A stretch of 64,000 bases of DNA from Acrocarpospora pleiomorpha. Lineage in GTDB: Bacteria; Actinomycetota; Actinomycetes; Streptosporangiales; Streptosporangiaceae. The notes below the pieces were generated by a model. The model worked only from the letters and a program-made list of their open reading frames with translations. It was not told where the DNA came from and made no database searches. This document shows, piece after piece, positions 62,314 through 64,000 of the stretch. The stretch covers positions 17,355 through 81,354 of the forward strand of contig NZ_BLAF01000055.1 of NCBI RefSeq assembly GCF_009687885.1, read 5' to 3'. Made by a program: the position numbers and the translations under genes. The first letter of the stretch is position 1; the number at the start of each line of letters is the position of its first letter.

Positions 62314-63023
62314 GACCGCTGATCGCCATTCCCGCCCGCTTCTCCGTCTCGGCGTCGGCGCTGCGCCACCACGCGGAGGTGAATGCCCGCGCGTTGGTCG
62401 AGGCCGTGTGGAGAGCGGGAGGCGAGCCCGTCTCGCTGCACCCGCACGCCCCCGGCGGCGTCGCCGACCCGGACGAGGTCGCCGGCCGCCTGGCCCGCTT
62501 CGACGCCATCCTGCTGCCCGGAGGCGGCGACATCGCCCCCCACCGTTACGGCGCGGGTGCAGCCCACCGGAGCGTCTACGACGTGGACGACGAGCAGGAC
62601 GGCTTCGACCTGGAGGTGGCTCGCCAGGCCCTGGCCGCAGGGCTGCCGCTGCTGGCCGTCTGCCGCGGCCTGCACGTCCTCAACACTGTGCTCGGCGGCA
62701 CCCTGGAGCAGGACATGGGCGGCACCGGCCTGGATCATCGCCACGTGGTGCACCCTGTTGCCGTGCTGCCCGGATCGCTCCTGGAGCGGACGACGGGAGC
62801 GCAGAAGGTGAGCGTGTCCTGCTACCACCACCAGCGCGTGTCGAAAATGGGACAGGGGCTGGTCGTCACGGCTGAGGCCGCCGACGGGACGATCGAGGCG
62901 CTCGAAGGACCCGCCCTGGCCTCATGGCTCGTCGCCGTGCAGTGGCATCCAGAGGACAACGCCCGCGAGGCGAACACCCAGCAAGCGATCTTCGACGCCT
63001 TGGTCCGCGCGGCCTGCTCCTGA
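62310..63023 (+). CDS. Gamma-glutamyl hydrolase, PuuD-like (peptidase C26)
   Basis: A 237-residue class I glutamine-amidotransferase-fold hydrolase. The nucleophile is C118 (LLAVCRGLHVLN) and the His-Glu pair is in VQWHPED; LPGGGDIAPHRYG is typical of PuuD. GTG at 62310 overlaps the dehydrogenase stop as GTGA. It should remove glutamate from the gamma-glutamyl product late in the pathway and so returns the glutamate used by the synthetase at 53809. Confidence 0.93.
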   Translation: MRPLIAIPARFSVSASALRHHAEVNARALVEAVWRAGGEPVSLHPHAPGGVADPDEVAGRLARFDAILLPGGGDIAPHRYGAGAAHRSVYDVDDEQDGFDLEVARQALAAGLPLLAVCRGLHVLNTVLGGTLEQDMGGTGLDHRHVVHPVAVLPGSLLERTTGAQKVSVSCYHHQRVSKMGQGLVVTAEAADGTIEALEGPALASWLVAVQWHPEDNAREANTQQAIFDALVRAACS

Positions 63024-63608
63024 TCAGCCCTCCTGCGTGGCCTGCCGACGGCGTCCGCTGCGGCGGGGGGCGGGTTTGGCGCCGTCCAGTAACGCCAGTC
63101 GGCGCTCCTCGCCCTTCTCCTCCACCTGCAGGACGACCTGGCGCAGCCCGGTCGCCAGGGCGCGGCAGGCGTCGTCGTCGAGGCGGGAGGTGACGAACGA
63201 CTCCTCCGCGTTGAAGTCGGGGAACACTCGCCTCATGAGCTCCTCACCCTCGCCGGTGAGGCTGAGGAGCAGCAGCCTGCCGTCAGAGGGATGTTCGGAG
63301 CGCTGGACCAGCCCACGCGACTCCAGCGTGCGGATCACACCGGTCAGGGTGCCCTTGGAGATGCCGGCCTCCTCGGCCACATGACGGCTCTCCGACTCGC
63401 CCCAGATCCAGATCACCCACAGCACCACAAACGCGGTCCAGGTGAGGTCGCTGCTCCTCAGGACCGCGTTCTCCAGGTGCTGACGGACCGCCGCGGCGGC
63501 TCGGTAGATGTTGGCCACCACCGCCATGCGCTCGTGGCTGACCGGCGTGCCGCCGAGCTTCGCCTCGACCAGCTTCTCCGCCTCGGTGATGGACCGTTGC
63601 CCGGGCAC
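63024..63608 (-). CDS. MarR-family regulator of the amine/meta-cleavage regulon
   Basis: A 194-residue winged-helix regulator with SRHVAEEAGISKGTLTGVIRTLESRGLVQRS as the recognition region and a wing SDGRLLLLSL. A basic tail (PRRSGRRRQ) ends it. It is convergent with the hydrolase gene, their stops being adjacent. A copy of the 18-bp motif lies 32 bases before its start, and four more lie before the amidohydrolase, synthetase and ferredoxin genes, so it is the obvious candidate for the binding protein. Confidence 0.92.
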   Translation of the reverse strand: MPGQRSITEAEKLVEAKLGGTPVSHERMAVVANIYRAAAAVRQHLENAVLRSSDLTWTAFVVLWVIWIWGESESRHVAEEAGISKGTLTGVIRTLESRGLVQRSEHPSDGRLLLLSLTGEGEELMRRVFPDFNAEESFVTSRLDDDACRALATGLRQVVLQVEEKGEERRLALLDGAKPAPRRSGRRRQATQEG

Positions 63609-63640
63609 GTGCGGCCCTCCCTACGCCAGGAAACCGAAAA

Positions 63641-63658
63641 GCGTTCGGGCTCAAAGTA
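63641..63658. promoter_or_regulatory. Regulon motif E (MarR promoter)
   Basis: GCGTTCGGGCTCAAAGTA is the most degenerate of the five copies but keeps the GTTCGGGCTCAAA core that resembles motif A. Position in front of the regulator gene fits autoregulation. Confidence 0.5.
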
Positions 63659-63696
63659 TAGGTCCAGGTCCGCGGTGAGAGAGATGGACATGCACC

Positions 63697-63993
63697 ACGA
63701 CATACACCCGCACGCCCGCCTGGCAGGACCACGCGGACGGTTGGAAGGGCACGCTGGAGGTCGGCAAGGTAGCCGACATCTGCGTGGTCGGCGGCGACGT
63801 GCTCGATGCCGAGCCGCACGAGCTCATTGACCTGCCCATCGACACGACCCTGGTCGGCGGTGAGGTGGTGTACCGGCGCGGGGCATCCGCGACCACCCCC
63901 GCCTCGCACGCCAGGACCGCCTCGGCCTGGCACGCGAGAGGCACCGCATGCCTGGAAGGCGGGAACTGCTGCTGCCGTATGGCGCACATGTAG
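63697..63993 (+). pseudogene. Truncated C-terminus of a second YtcJ-type amidohydrolase
   Basis: The plus strand reads TYTRTPAWQDHADGWKGTLE, then VGKVADICVVGGDVLDAEPH and on to a stop at 63991-63993. This matches the last 90 or so residues of the amidohydrolase at 50480 closely (there TYTRTAAWQDRAERWKGTLE) and also ends in a Cys-rich tail with CCCR. Nothing homologous precedes 63697, where regulatory DNA of the MarR gene begins, so the catalytic part is lost. Either a deletion or a partial duplication placed it here. Confidence 0.85.
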
Positions 63994-64000
63994 CACCTGG

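Noticed and set aside
1..64000. CRISPR arrays, rRNA genes, riboswitches, replication origin
   Set aside because: No regularly spaced repeats, rRNA sequence, or recognisable aptamer or origin pattern was seen on reading the window.

Overview
The window is high-GC DNA with frequent GTG starts, many 4-base start/stop overlaps, Tat and lipoprotein exporters and numerous GntR, MarR, LacI and LysR regulators. This fits a soil actinomycete, probably a filamentous one of the Streptosporangiales or Pseudonocardiales kind (inference). Almost all of it is catabolic: one arabinan-use locus followed by a patchwork of aromatic, amine and dicarboxylate degradation modules separated by dead transposase and integrase pieces.

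Layout. 1-2.1 kb: tail of a tyrosine integrase, a DUF234-type ATPase and a degraded stretch. 2.1-11.9 kb: L-arabinofuranoside locus (secreted multidomain GH51, cytoplasmic GH51, ABC importer) divergent from a LacI regulator. 12-18.6 kb: homogentisate operon (metallo-beta-lactamase-fold protein, flavin hydroxylase, MarR regulator, homogentisate dioxygenase, unknown protein, fumarylacetoacetase), with a shared 17-bp operator-like motif in front of its first gene and of hmgA. 18.7-29.2 kb: branched-chain-type ABC importer with a LivH-LivM-LivG fusion, a nitroreductase, a 2-oxoacid/acetoin-dehydrogenase-like complex whose E2 is split into a free lipoyl protein and an alpha/beta-hydrolase, a GntR regulator and a quinone-oxidoreductase-like enzyme. 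A near-identical 27-bp element lies at both ends of this module. 29.2-30 kb: transposase remains.

30-39.6 kb: a P450/[2Fe-2S] ferredoxin/reductase set and a homoprotocatechuate meta-cleavage operon (HpaG-RraA fusion, GntR, DapA-like aldolase, HpaE, HpaD) in which every neighbouring pair overlaps by four bases, followed by a LysR gene. 40.2-47.4 kb: an operon of isochorismatase-fold amidase, HyuA, HyuB, isocitrate-lyase-family lyase and aconitase-family large and small subunits. I read it as a possible cyclic imide/alkylmaleate pathway. 47.4-47.95 kb: IS481 and IS3 fragments around a 3' tRNA-like piece.

47.9-64 kb: the most unusual region. It holds an LLM flavoprotein, an amino-acid permease, a Tat-exported amidohydrolase, a P450, a glutamine-synthetase-like gamma-glutamylating enzyme, a P450 ferredoxin and reductase, an acetoacetate-decarboxylase-family protein, two aldehyde dehydrogenases, a LigB-type ring-cleavage dioxygenase, a FAH-fold isomerase, a gamma-glutamyl hydrolase and a MarR regulator. 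Five copies of an 18-bp palindromic motif precede the outward-facing genes and the MarR gene, so the region looks like one regulon. It joins gamma-glutamyl amine chemistry to a second homoprotocatechuate-type meta pathway, whose ring-cleaving enzyme is unrelated to the HpaD at 34 kb. The right edge carries a truncated second copy of the amidohydrolase C-terminus.
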